Positions 46,601 through 55,274 are shown, counted from the stretch's first letter. The stretch is 64,000 nt of DNA from Reichenbachiella versicolor (GCF_003171675.1 NZ_QFZQ01000005.1:310001-374000), one strand, 5' to 3'. Notes: generated by a model not told the origin, from the sequence alone. Program-made: numbers and translations.

Positions 46601-47263
46601 TTGAGTTGAATATCCTATAGCTTTTTGTTTTTTTCTGACATTTAATGCCACTACTACTACTTCATCCAATTGAGAGATATCGGATTCCATCTTGATATCC
46701 ACAATACTCCTTTTACTGATATTCTCCTCTACTGATTTGTAACCTACATAAGCTACTTCTAATGTGTCTAATGCTGTAACTTCAACACTATACTTACCTT
46801 CTATATCTGTAATGGTCCCGCGATTGGTCCCCTTAACTTTGACTGTTGCACCTATCAGTTCATCTCCTGTATCTGCATCCACAATGATTCCTGATATCTT
46901 CTTAGTTTGACTTGTCCTGATGGACAATTCTTTCTTTACAGATATCGTATTGTTTATGAGCTTGAAAGAAACATTGACTTGTTTTGAAATAGAATTAAGA
47001 ACGAATTCTAACGGTTCATTTTTCGCATGTAAAGAAACTTTTTGGGATATTTTTATTACCTCTGAAGAGTATAGAAACCGAAGACCTGTAAGCTCTTCAA
47101 TCTGCTCAAATGTTTCGACTAGAGATACTTCTTCTATCCTCAGAGATATGTTCAATTTTTTCACATCCTGAGCATTGGCATCTTCGGCAATACTCGACAT
47201 GATACCAAAACAAAATATATGTGTAATCGCTAATATTTGCTTTATAGCTGTAGCACTAAACAT
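43688..47263 (-). CDS. SusC/RagA TonB-linked outer-membrane transporter with STN domain
   Basis: 1191 aa. After the signal peptide comes an STN (secretin/TonB N-terminal) domain (about 40-110; SLRIEEVSLVETFEQIEELT), then a carboxypeptidase-like domain (about 125-205; GIIVDADTGDELIGATVKVKG), a plug with TonB-box-like region and the SusC signature (GYNSLSGNNQPLFVVDGIPI, LKGATAAALYGARAANGALLITTK), and a beta-barrel ending in Phe (SLTAKF). The STN domain means it is of the transducer type, signalling substrate occupancy to the FecR anti-sigma factor encoded just upstream. Substrate unknown. Confidence 0.95.
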   Translation of the reverse strand: MFSATAIKQILAITHIFCFGIMSSIAEDANAQDVKKLNISLRIEEVSLVETFEQIEELTGLRFLYSSEVIKISQKVSLHAKNEPLEFVLNSISKQVNVSFKLINNTISVKKELSIRTSQTKKISGIIVDADTGDELIGATVKVKGTNRGTITDIEGKYSVEVTALDTLEVAYVGYKSVEENISKRSIVDIKMESDISQLDEVVVVALNVRKKQKAIGYSTQKISGVEIQEANEPNLINALNGKIAGAQITNTNGGIGASSTIILRGYNSLSGNNQPLFVVDGIPISNMVHQTSRAFGGAISPNQSGFLGEGFRTDDDGGEIQVDFGNSAAEINPSDIETIQVLKGATAAALYGARAANGALLITTKSGASQRGLGVSFRTSISVQTPLKTPNFQTQFGKGINGLYSFPYLNSNSARNFGPKFTGQLVDQYNPYHPNDPRSLPWVNGLGSDPIRDFLELGITQNYSLSITNSFDSWSYRFSYSRLNQKGMIPNTDLLRNSLMLNVRTLLGKKIKVSIGISYINSGSKNRPEIGAKNSSNIVYTFLRTGTNERLDKLKNYWEPQKEGEKQATSDRKVNNPFFLAEENINSNTRYRVMGNVLVDYKVTNSLTFQLRTGRDFYRDNRIAKKPFSHFPYSNGFYAEASVFYVEENSDALLTYEKGFGLLSLKVIGGGNRLNQRTEELRASTDTDGLVVPGLFNLSNSRSPTISGNYLSRKSINSLYGGVTIGFDDYLFLEITGRNDWSSALPLSNNSFFYPSVSLSGVISDIINFQLTSPEDYIKTRISYAAVGNDTSPYQTDVITINGRTNENITINTVNGTLGNSALKPEDISSIEAGVETRLLDDRLFLDATIYSIKNKQQIAVIPVAAESGFLKRIANIPATITNKGIELTAVVTPVKTDRIRWDLTMNWSQNVNRVSGLKYGDSERIILAERWINLDVKNNGSYGDFYGDFLLKVDESGQYGQQGSQVYQSSGQAEESDDGDYNVEAKPILGNGVPDWIAGIKSTISYKGFSFGCLFDINYGGRIHSRTYVSGNRFGALKESVKVFRRDNAEAVDLALQEGHKVVDGEQWIVLDGAIIDRSTGEVMVNRKLVARVSKVYEGYFDNDAIGTFDRTFVKLRELKISYRFPSSIIRNLSLEEVNLTVFGRNLMLWDNVPHIDPETAGYSGELVGGEFFSLPSARSFGFSLTAKF

Positions 47264-47394
47264 TTGTTTTATAAATGAAATTTGTAAGCAACCAATGAAA
47301 ACGCTCAGACCTCACTAACTATTCAGCTCTTTTAATATAGATGTATACCTTATTCATAGTTACATTTCTATTAAGTCAGAGCGGTTTTTAATTC

Positions 47395-48399
47395 CTAATG
47401 GCAGCTTATCTTGGTAATGACAATCTCGTTTTTTGACACATACTCATAATCAAACCCTATTGAAAAACTTATCGCATCAAGAATATTTTCAAGTGAATCA
47501 TCTCCATATTCTCCATTAATAGCGCAATCCGAATGACCTGATTCTGCTAATTCTATATCGACCATGTACTTCTTACTGATCATTACAAAAGCTTTTTGCA
47601 ATGATGTATTATTAAAAACTAATGTATCAGCCTTCCATGCTAATTGGATACCCATATCAGCTTTAGACTGAATAAGCTGTCCAGTTGTAGGATTATACTG
47701 TGCCTTATGATTTGGCGTTAATATTTCCTGATCTACAATTTCTTCTCCTCCACCTTTAGACATCACATCGACTTGTACTACACCTGTAGCAACGGCAATT
47801 TCAATGTTTTTGTCTGGTTGGGCTGAGATATTAAATGAAGTACCTAAGACGGTAGTAAAAACATTATCAGTATGAATGATAAATGGCCTGTTTTCATCTC
47901 TCTTTACATCAAAAAAAGCCTCTCCTACTAATTCTATCTCCCGTGATTCTTCATCAAGTTTATTTTTAAAAGATATTGAACTACTAGAGTTTAACCATAC
48001 TTGAGTACCATCTGGGAGCTGATGAAACGACCTTTCAGAAGTAGAATTTGAATATGACTTATATGCTATAGCAGTGAATATTTTTTCCATCAGATCTTGG
48101 TGATAAGAGAAATATACAGAAGTCACTATGACGATTAGAGCTGCGATTTTCCCCAATACCCACCGTCTCTTTGTTCTATTTATTCGCTGTTTTTCGAGTA
48201 CTTCAATATCGTCATGTAATCTTTTTAAGATTTTTGAACCTATAGTTGACTTTAAGGTCTCAAGTTCACTTGGGTCTACTAACTCGTTTTGACTATGATA
48301 CCATTCATTAGCCAAATTCAAGTCACTATCATCATGCTTACCGACTAGTATATTATGAATAGATCTTTTTACTCGATCTTGATTATCCTTATTTTCCAA
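47395..48399 (-). CDS. FecR-type anti-sigma factor
   Basis: 334 aa with a cytoplasmic N-terminal part, one transmembrane helix (about residues 86-104, RRWVLGKIAALIVIVTSVYF), a FecR domain (SFHQLPDGTQVWLNSSSSISF, VELVGEAFFDV-like) and a C-terminal DUF4974-type domain (LVFNNTSLQKAFVMISKKY). It couples SusC occupancy to release of the ECF sigma factor encoded immediately upstream. The gap to SusC is 131 bp, so SusC may have its own sigma-dependent promoter there. Confidence 0.93.
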   Translation of the reverse strand: MENKDNQDRVKRSIHNILVGKHDDSDLNLANEWYHSQNELVDPSELETLKSTIGSKILKRLHDDIEVLEKQRINRTKRRWVLGKIAALIVIVTSVYFSYHQDLMEKIFTAIAYKSYSNSTSERSFHQLPDGTQVWLNSSSSISFKNKLDEESREIELVGEAFFDVKRDENRPFIIHTDNVFTTVLGTSFNISAQPDKNIEIAVATGVVQVDVMSKGGGEEIVDQEILTPNHKAQYNPTTGQLIQSKADMGIQLAWKADTLVFNNTSLQKAFVMISKKYMVDIELAESGHSDCAINGEYGDDSLENILDAISFSIGFDYEYVSKNEIVITKISCH

Positions 48400-48504
48400 T
48401 GACTCCTATACTAACAATGATTTTTCGATTTATCGCATGGTCGATCTTACTTTGGCTATATGAAATACAACCTATACACACCATCTAATTTGCACTATCT
48501 ATTT

Positions 48505-49101
48505 CTAATTTGGATGTATTACATTCAAAATCAATACCACGGTGAGATAGTCATATAAATCCACTCTAAGTTGCTTCAGTGCATACTTAATATGATTTTT
48601 AGCAGTGTTGGGAGATATTTCGAGCTCCTCTGCTATTTCTTTGATAGAGTAGTCTTGCTCTCTGCTCAGTTTAAATACTGATTTACACTTGTCAGGCAGT
48701 CCATCAACTGACTCTTCTATCAAATCATAGAGCTCGTTAAACGCCAAATAATTTTGAGTATTCAGTTCAGTCTCCTCTCTACTGCTGACGACATGCTGTT
48801 GGTATCGTTGTTTGACACTTTTAGATTCTATCTGCCTGAATATTTTATACTTCAAGGAAGTGGCTATATATGCTGCAAAAGAAGATTTGATCTCAATTTT
48901 TTCCCTGCCTTTCCATATATCCAAAAATACCTCATGCACTAAGTCTTCAGCATCACACTGTGACCCTGTTTTTTGGTAAGCTATTGAAAATAGCAAATTC
49001 CAATATTTATTGTAAAGCTGATCAAATGCCAATTGATTACCACTTTTGACAAGCTTCATTAGTTCAATATCAGAACTATTGTCTAAAGTACTGCTGCTCA
49101 T
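48505..49101 (-). CDS. ECF RNA polymerase sigma factor (FecI-like)
   Basis: 198 aa with region 2 (FDQLYNKYWNLLFSIAYQKT, DAEDLVHEVFLDIW) and region 4 (SIKEIAEELEISPNTAKNHI). It fits the Bacteroidetes family 1 of sigma factors that work with FecR/SusC triads. A short hairpin (CTCCTG 49118-49123 with CAGGAG 49133-49138) lies in its upstream region and may affect translation. It begins a leftward FecI-FecR-SusC-SusD unit. Confidence 0.93.
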   Translation of the reverse strand: MSSSTLDNSSDIELMKLVKSGNQLAFDQLYNKYWNLLFSIAYQKTGSQCDAEDLVHEVFLDIWKGREKIEIKSSFAAYIATSLKYKIFRQIESKSVKQRYQQHVVSSREETELNTQNYLAFNELYDLIEESVDGLPDKCKSVFKLSREQDYSIKEIAEELEISPNTAKNHIKYALKQLRVDLYDYLTVVLILNVIHPN

Positions 49102-49245
49102 TAATTTCTCTCATTAACTCCTGCAAGTTATACAGGAGAATGTACTGACGAGAATAACTAAAGTTATGATTACTTTAATAAAATGTAGCAGGTACATTAT
49201 GTCAAAAAGAGATTCTAGATTAAATCCTCGCTTGTTGCCTGATGA

Positions 49246-51039
49246 TTACTCTGTTAATGTCTCTATAAATGCTATCAAATCTTTCTTCTCTCGTTTTGAT
49301 AAGCTAAGACTATCAAATGGTAGCGTTTGATATGGAATGTCAAAACCCAAACCTGCTCCTCCTCCTAAATCATAAAAATCTATTACTTCTTCTAAAGTCT
49401 CATAGACTCCATTATGCATATATGGTGCTGATTTTGTCACATTTCGAATAGAGGGCGTCTTGAACATCCCTCGATGAATTTCTTTACCATATACAGTGTA
49501 AAACCCTAAGTCATCATCCAGTTGCTTGTTATCTGATGTTTTGGGAACACCTATCACTTCTTTTTCTGTTTCATTAAAAAATGGAGGCACGCTACCATTA
49601 GTCAGAGGAACAAAATGACATGTTCCACACAGAGCTTTTCCCATATATAAATTGAAGCCTCTCTTTTCGCTACTAGTAAATGTCTCTAATTCGCCTCTTA
49701 TATTCTTGTCAAATTTGGAGTCAAAGCTGTTCAGTGTAGCAATATATTCTCCTATGACCTCTATTACCTCTCTGTTCGAATGTGGTACTTTACCGAATGC
49801 ATCTTGAAACTGTTCTATATAAGATGTGTCTGACAAAAGATTCTCTGAAAATCGATGTACATCAGTATCAAACTCTCTATCATTTAAGAAGACAAGAGAA
49901 ATTTGATCTTCTATATTTTGTGCTTTCCCATCCCATTTAAATGCTTTTTGATAAACACTGTTGATAAGGGTCGGTGTGTTTCTATCTAACTCCTTCCCTG
50001 CATTATCCAAATCAAATTGCTTATTGCTAGCGTATGCTCTATCGGGTAGATGACATGTGGCACAAGACATGTTTCCTTGTCCTGATACTTTAGGGTCAAA
50101 AAATAGTTTTTTACCTAGCAATACTCTCGAAGAATCAATACGGTCGGTATAAGTCAAAAAGTAGGGAGTATTCCAAGAGTCTTTTTCGAAGAAAGTAGGT
50201 GACTCTAGGTTTAATGCTACAGAATTTTCTCCTGACCAAAGTCCGCTCTCTGTTATAATATTGGCCCACTCCCTAGTAACAGGGTTTAAGTAATTACGAA
50301 TAAAAGTATATTGATCAAAATCAGAGAAATCTGGGTTACTATCAATATAGTTGGTTGCGTCATCTATGTCTTGTTTAAACCTATTATCCAAATCTTCATT
50401 CTTGGATAGAATAATTGGCCTTATGCTATTAGAGTATAGATACCACAAGCTCTCCAGAGATACGGCTGTTTCACTAATAGATAATCCGCTGACAGGTGTA
50501 TCAAACCCAGCCATAGCTAAACTTACGAGTCGAAATAATTGCTGCTTGGTCGATATAAAAAAGCGCTTAGGTGATATTTGATAATACTCCACCTCACTTT
50601 TGAGGACTAACATCATTCCTTTGGTAATCCGAACCGTTTCTGTGAAGTCATCTTTAGTAGCGTCGTTGAGGTATATCATTTCCTCCAGACGTTGCAATCC
50701 TACTGGTGCTAGTACTCTACCACTGTTTTCTCTAAATACTGGTAGTGCTGGACCATTGACTCGATGACCTACTTCAGGTTTGAGATATGCTGAGTATGGC
50801 TCGGCCTTTTTAAAAGCTATTCGAATCTGTTTAAAAATCTCTTTGTTTGATTGGTTTCCCGTATCGCTATAGGTCAAACTATCCATCAACGAAATGGCTT
50901 GACTTATATTTTCTAAATAATATTCTTGGACTACTCCCCAGTCAACATGAGTAAGCATACTCTTTGAATCCTTTTTTTGACAGGAGCAGAAACTAAGTAG
51001 GGAAAATAAGAAGAAAGAAATTTTTCTTATAAATGACAT
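49246..51039 (-). CDS. di-heme cytochrome c peroxidase (MauG/CcpA type) with N-terminal helical domain, lipoprotein
   Basis: 597 aa. A lipoprotein-like signal (LLSFCSC) is followed by a helical domain (about 35-260) with GHRVNGPALP, resembling the N-terminal part of large Bacteroidota peroxidases and perhaps distantly imelysin. The C-terminal 330 residues contain two heme c sites, CATCH (326-330) and CGTCH (471-475), and typical segments LGKKLFFDPKVSGQGNMSC, NRDTPTLIN-like and TPSIRNVTKSAPYMHNG. It would use periplasmic electrons to reduce peroxide or to oxidise a substrate. Its position just upstream of the FecIR-SusCD unit suggests a shared role. Confidence 0.85.
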   Translation of the reverse strand: MSFIRKISFFLFSLLSFCSCQKKDSKSMLTHVDWGVVQEYYLENISQAISLMDSLTYSDTGNQSNKEIFKQIRIAFKKAEPYSAYLKPEVGHRVNGPALPVFRENSGRVLAPVGLQRLEEMIYLNDATKDDFTETVRITKGMMLVLKSEVEYYQISPKRFFISTKQQLFRLVSLAMAGFDTPVSGLSISETAVSLESLWYLYSNSIRPIILSKNEDLDNRFKQDIDDATNYIDSNPDFSDFDQYTFIRNYLNPVTREWANIITESGLWSGENSVALNLESPTFFEKDSWNTPYFLTYTDRIDSSRVLLGKKLFFDPKVSGQGNMSCATCHLPDRAYASNKQFDLDNAGKELDRNTPTLINSVYQKAFKWDGKAQNIEDQISLVFLNDREFDTDVHRFSENLLSDTSYIEQFQDAFGKVPHSNREVIEVIGEYIATLNSFDSKFDKNIRGELETFTSSEKRGFNLYMGKALCGTCHFVPLTNGSVPPFFNETEKEVIGVPKTSDNKQLDDDLGFYTVYGKEIHRGMFKTPSIRNVTKSAPYMHNGVYETLEEVIDFYDLGGGAGLGFDIPYQTLPFDSLSLSKREKKDLIAFIETLTE

Positions 51040-51057
51040 GGTATGATGATATATAAA

Positions 51058-51162
51058 GGAGGCTGTCTCAATGGCTTAACTTTAAAATTGACATATCAAA
51101 CGGAGCGAAAAGCTTCTAGCTATCACTCAGAATGGCTACGTTTTGCCTATCAGACAACCTCC
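51058..51162. repeat. 105-bp segment bounded by imperfect inverted repeats, MITE-like
   Basis: GGAGGCTGTCT (51058-51068) and AGACAACCTCC (51152-51162) are inverted repeats differing at one position. They bound a 105-bp spacer with no ORF, between the peroxidase and the PhoX-like gene. Ends reading GAGGCTGTCT are frequent as terminal repeats of small elements in this phylum, but no target duplication was proven. An extended mRNA stem is the alternative. Confidence 0.4.
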
Positions 51163-51186
51163 ATAATGTGAGGAAATTATTTGTGA

Positions 51187-52794
51187 TTATTGATCCAACC
51201 CTCTTAAGATCAATACTTGAGACCCTGTCTTGTTATTACCTCCATTAGCAACACTTCCATCTAACCCTGCAAAAGCGTCATTGCTCCAATATTTGACTTG
51301 GAGGTTTAGTAGGAAAGTACCTGGCACACCTACTTTGTCCGAAATATCTAACATTGCTCCGTACTCTCCACTATTCTCTATCGTCACCGCATTGGACTCT
51401 GCTAGCTCTGGCTTAATCTTAATATCTAAGACAGTTTTTACATTATTCCCTTCTAAATCCGACTGATAAACAGCTGCTGAGTGTCCTCGATTCCAAGTAC
51501 CTCCATTAGGGTCTTCTTGGATATATACATAGTTTTCTGTGACACACATATTATCTGGGCTCTGAAGAGAATTCATGTATCCCACTTTACCCATATCTGC
51601 ATTATTACCGCTAAGAAGTTTAGTCAAGGTACCTTGAGTAGGATCTGTTTCACTCAAGGATAGTTTATATACTGTTCCTTGATCGTTCACTGTACCTCTA
51701 CCTGCTCCTTTACCCGTCACTGCAAAATAGATGTTTCTCGCATTGGCATCACTTCCTTTTTGGTAGTCCAAATCCTCCATTCTGACAAACTTGGTTGCAA
51801 AGAGAGTATTTCGGTAATAGTTAGAAATTTCGCCTGTATTTAATGACTTCGCATTTACTACCTCCAAAAACTCAATATCATACGATACTCTCAAATCAAA
51901 ATCACTTTCGTCATGTTGGACGCCTGCAGGAGCCGCTACTTTCCCTCCTGATCCATCAGAGATCTCTTTGGTACGTAGTACGTAGACTTTCCCATTTTCT
52001 CTATCTACGTCTCCATTTTCCGAATAATATAAGATAGGTTGCCCTCCATCTAAATCATTTCCTCCAATGATTACCGTTTTACCAGGGTATGCATTTTTAG
52101 GCAATGGAACTGCATTCTCCCAGAGGAATTGTCCCAATGCTCTGTTGCCATAATCCCCAGTAGGGTTTGGCGTCGCAGTTCTAGGGTCTATTTCCTTCAC
52201 TATATTGCTATTGCTCTCTTCTGATGCTGATAAAAATACATCTTTTGTACCTCCATGAATCTCTTTTTCCCACATAGTACCTGAGCACTGTCGCGAGAAA
52301 TCCGCTACGTCTGAATTCAGCAAATAGTCTCCAAATGTTGGGTTTAAGTTTTTATCTAATCGTACCCTAGCGATAGCTTTAGCGTCTTCACAATTAACCA
52401 CATATATGAAACCATCTCCAACATCATCCTTGATCAACCCTGCTCCATCTACAGTAGCTGCCAACTGAAATCTAGAATCTCCTATTATATCAACTGAAGT
52501 CATTAGCGAATATGCTTTCACTCTTGATGAGAAATCTGGGTAAATATTGACCAATGGCTCTATGATAGATTTATTATTGAATAATTCTGTATCATCTAGA
52601 CCTACCAAGTCTTGACCTTGGTCTCCCTGATCTCCTTTTTCGCCATCGTCTCCTTGATCTCCTTTTTCACCTTGATCTCCCTGATCTCCTTTCTCTCCTT
52701 GAATTCCGTCTATACCATCTTCTGCACAACTCACCAAATAACTTACTGAAACTGACAGCATAGTATACAGCAGTATTTTGTTTATAATTCTCAT
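51187..52794 (-). CDS. lipoprotein with collagen-like Gly-X-Y tract and PhoX/DUF839-like domain
   Basis: Start placed at ATG 52794 (MRIINKILLYTMLSVSV) so that the signal peptide is N-terminal and ends at the lipobox LVSC; the frame is open 11 codons further. Directly after the lipid Cys comes a tract of eleven or so Gly-X-Y triplets (GEKGDQGDQGEKGDQ), then a large beta-rich domain with WEKEIHGGTKDVFLSASEE, GGNDLDGGQPILYY and SPDNMCVTENYVYIQEDPNG. This resembles PhoX/DUF839 propellers, which bind calcium and iron and cleave phosphomonoesters, but the metal ligands were not confirmed. It heads the leftward six-gene block. Confidence 0.65.
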   Translation of the reverse strand: MRIINKILLYTMLSVSVSYLVSCAEDGIDGIQGEKGDQGDQGEKGDQGDDGEKGDQGDQGQDLVGLDDTELFNNKSIIEPLVNIYPDFSSRVKAYSLMTSVDIIGDSRFQLAATVDGAGLIKDDVGDGFIYVVNCEDAKAIARVRLDKNLNPTFGDYLLNSDVADFSRQCSGTMWEKEIHGGTKDVFLSASEESNSNIVKEIDPRTATPNPTGDYGNRALGQFLWENAVPLPKNAYPGKTVIIGGNDLDGGQPILYYSENGDVDRENGKVYVLRTKEISDGSGGKVAAPAGVQHDESDFDLRVSYDIEFLEVVNAKSLNTGEISNYYRNTLFATKFVRMEDLDYQKGSDANARNIYFAVTGKGAGRGTVNDQGTVYKLSLSETDPTQGTLTKLLSGNNADMGKVGYMNSLQSPDNMCVTENYVYIQEDPNGGTWNRGHSAAVYQSDLEGNNVKTVLDIKIKPELAESNAVTIENSGEYGAMLDISDKVGVPGTFLLNLQVKYWSNDAFAGLDGSVANGGNNKTGSQVLILRGLDQ

Positions 52795-53146
52795 AGTACT
52801 TGTAATAATTGTTTGTAGTTTATTCATATTGAAACACTGTGGTCGCTACATCTTGTGCGATTCCCACTGTCAATAGTTATAGTATGATTCAAGTACTAAT
52901 GGGGCTAGTCGAATTGCTAAAAAAAACATTAAATAACACTGAAGTTACAAATCGGAAACATAGCCTATAGTTTTAACCGGATTTATACATCGGAACTTTG
53001 TAATGAGAGTTTAAACAACAATATGTAGAGTTAAATATCTTTGATTGCTTTCCAAGGAACACCTTAATTGTAAGGGTTAAATAATGAAGTCTAAATAAGC
53101 CATGGCTGTCATAGACTGGAGAGTTAGACATTGTATGCTTACTGTT
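52795..53146. other. 352-bp intergenic region between dinB and the PhoX-like gene
   Basis: AT-rich spacer. It should carry the promoter of the leftward PhoX-like block, but no TAnnTTTG box was found on the minus strand. No ORF, repeat or hairpin of note was seen, and no clear terminator for dinB. Confidence 0.5.
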
Positions 53147-54217
53147 TCAAAATGACAAAGTAAGCTGAGCTCCAGACTTGGACTCTTCTCCTTCTAAATT
53201 GGAAACCGATACCCCGACTAATCTGACTCCTTTGCCTTCAAGATCTACAAGAGACAATAACTCGATGGATTTATCAAAAATCATTTGATAATCTTGAGTA
53301 GCGAACGACAATGACAAACTTCGGGTGATCGTCTGAAAGTCAGAATATTTGATCTTCAAAGTGATGGTTCGTCCTCGATGATTTCCTTTTTTCACCCTTT
53401 CCTCCACCATTTTTACAATACTCTCAAGAGTATTCTTTATCTGATCAGGTCCATGAAGATCAGTATCAAAAGTTCGTTCAGCACCTACAGATTTTCGCTT
53501 GCGGTTGGAAACTACTGGTCTCTCGTCTATTCCTCTAGAAATATTAAAATAGTAGACTCCAGCTTTCCCAAATTGCCTCATGAGATCCTTTCGAGAATAT
53601 CTTTTTAAATCTGCACCTGTATGAATCCCCAGTTTCTTCATCTTGGCTGCGGTCACTTTTCCTACTCCAAAAAACTTCTCAATTGGCAACTCAGAAATAA
53701 ATGGTAGAACCTGATCTGGAGTGATCACATAGATTCCATTTGGTTTATCGTAGTCAGAGGCCACTTTGGCCAAGAACTTATTGGTACTGATACCAGCAGA
53801 AGCAGTCAGCTGTGTCTTTTTATATATCTCTGCTTTGATCTCTTTCGCTATGAGTGTGGCGGAGGGAGGTCCTTTCTTGTGATGGGTAACATCTAGATAA
53901 GCTTCATCTAAAGATAAAGGCTCTACCAAATCTGTATAACTCAAAAATATCTCACGAATCTGAGCAGAAACCTCTTTGTAGACATCAAATCTATGTTTCA
54001 CAAATATGATGTCTGGGCATTTGATGTAAGCTAGTTTTGAAGGCATCGCAGACCGTACACCAAATTTTCGGGCTTCATAGCTTGCTGCAGCTACCACTCC
54101 TCTTTCTCTAGAACCTCCTACAGCCAGAGGCTTTCCTCTATACTGAGGATGGTCCCTTTGCTCTACAGAAGCAAAAAAAGCATCCATGTCTATATGTATA
54201 ATCTTACGCTGAGCCAC
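53147..54217 (-). CDS. dinB: DNA polymerase IV (Y family)
   Basis: 356 aa, beginning with GTG. Palm motifs are HIDMDAFFASVEQRD (with the catalytic Asp) and SLDEAYLDVT (second Asp-Glu pair); ASAGISTNKFLAKVASD and the little-finger region (SVGAERTFDTDL) are typical. Translesion polymerase; no C-terminal clamp-binding consensus beyond a short AQLTLSF tail was marked. Upstream, a perfect 14-bp palindrome sits at the predicted transcription start, suggesting a dedicated repressor, possibly SOS-type. Confidence 0.96.
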   Translation of the reverse strand: MAQRKIIHIDMDAFFASVEQRDHPQYRGKPLAVGGSRERGVVAAASYEARKFGVRSAMPSKLAYIKCPDIIFVKHRFDVYKEVSAQIREIFLSYTDLVEPLSLDEAYLDVTHHKKGPPSATLIAKEIKAEIYKKTQLTASAGISTNKFLAKVASDYDKPNGIYVITPDQVLPFISELPIEKFFGVGKVTAAKMKKLGIHTGADLKRYSRKDLMRQFGKAGVYYFNISRGIDERPVVSNRKRKSVGAERTFDTDLHGPDQIKNTLESIVKMVEERVKKGNHRGRTITLKIKYSDFQTITRSLSLSFATQDYQMIFDKSIELLSLVDLEGKGVRLVGVSVSNLEGEESKSGAQLTLSF

Positions 54218-54258
54218 TTAGTCAATATTCTATAAAAACTCACGTAATCTAAAGAGAC

Positions 54259-54272
54259 TCTGTTGCAACAGA
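54259..54272. promoter_or_regulatory. perfect 14-bp palindrome at the dinB promoter
   Basis: TCTGTTGCAACAGA is self-complementary and lies 42 bp before the dinB GTG. A minus-strand -7 box TAGTTTTG (54275-54282 in plus coordinates, matching TAnnTTTG) lies directly upstream, so the palindrome would cover the transcription start. That is a classic repressor position. Confidence 0.5.
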
Positions 54273-54306
54273 CACAAAACTATACTTATAGAAATAGAGC
54301 TATTGG

Positions 54307-55245
54307 TTAACGAAAATTGTACTGAATGATCTCTCGTGCTGTGACTTTATTTACATAATCGACATATACTATATTAGGCATTGGATTGCCTTCTTCTTTC
54401 TGACCACTCAGTGCTTTGGGCAGTGCTCTGTTTGCTTTCCCTGCTAGCTCACGGATTGAGCCGCCAAAGAAAGTTCCTGCTCCAGGAGTTAGCGTCCAAG
54501 AAAGCAAAAACAAATACTCTTTACCTAACCCTCCGAAATCATTCTGCTTATTTATCTGATCCTCAGACATTTTTTTTAGACTGGTAGTATTTGTATAAGC
54601 ATCGGCAATATTAATATTTGGCCCTTTTAATTTAATAGCAAAGTTTCCCTTGTCGTCCTTTTCAAGAGCATTATAATAGCGTAAGTGTCCTTGTTTCGTA
54701 GAAATGTACTCCACATAATCAAAAACTAGTATCATCTTACCTCGAACCTCTCCAAGAGATAACTCTACCAAGTTGACTTCCTGATTTGAGCTAGTAAAAA
54801 AATATGGACGGAAATTTATATTAGATAAAAACTGGTCGATGCGATCCTTGATTTCACGTTCCATTCCTCGATTGGATCTAATATGTGAGAACTTAAGAAT
54901 AAAGGTCTCCGTTTTCTGCTCCTGAAGGAAAGCAACTGACTCATTCATCACCTGCTCTAGACTCTGACCATTACAGCCAAGATTACCAGTTCTATGGTAA
55001 GTTACAAGCTTCTTATGATCGTAATCAACTCGTATATCAAAGTACCGAGAACCTACTTTCAACTGATCTGCAATCTTCAATTCCTGTGTCTGTACCATGC
55101 CCTTATTCATCTTAGACCCTATATCACAATGATGTAATACGGACATTCCTGCATCATGACTTCCTGGCATGATGATTTCGTTAAGTTTAATAGAGTCTGC
55201 CAACTGTCCCATCCAGCTAGCAGAGTCTATATTATCATTCCTCAT
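54307..55245 (-). CDS. PI-PLC X-domain-like phospholipase/phosphodiesterase
   Basis: Start taken at ATG 55245, preceded by an A-rich leader; a GTG at 55275 shares its G with the stop codon of the upstream gene and could give ten extra residues. The catalytic layout of bacterial PI-PLC is complete: PGSHDAGM (H30, D31), SRYFDIRVDYD (R72) and LVTYHRTG (H84), positions very close to those of the Bacillus enzyme. It likely cleaves phosphoinositides, glycosyl-PI or related phosphodiester lipids. About 312 aa without a signal peptide. It forms a two-gene operon with the aegerolysin-like gene. Confidence 0.85.
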   Translation of the reverse strand: MRNDNIDSASWMGQLADSIKLNEIIMPGSHDAGMSVLHHCDIGSKMNKGMVQTQELKIADQLKVGSRYFDIRVDYDHKKLVTYHRTGNLGCNGQSLEQVMNESVAFLQEQKTETFILKFSHIRSNRGMEREIKDRIDQFLSNINFRPYFFTSSNQEVNLVELSLGEVRGKMILVFDYVEYISTKQGHLRYYNALEKDDKGNFAIKLKGPNINIADAYTNTTSLKKMSEDQINKQNDFGGLGKEYLFLLSWTLTPGAGTFFGGSIRELAGKANRALPKALSGQKEEGNPMPNIVYVDYVNKVTAREIIQYNFR

Positions 55246-55274
55246 CTTTATCTTATTTATTAAAAAAGCTCTCA

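Noticed and set aside
52660-52760. Short tandem DNA repeat as a possible phase-variation tract
   Set aside because: The repeats are imperfect and codon-sized, coding for Gly-X-Y triplets, so in-frame length change is possible but on/off switching is not.
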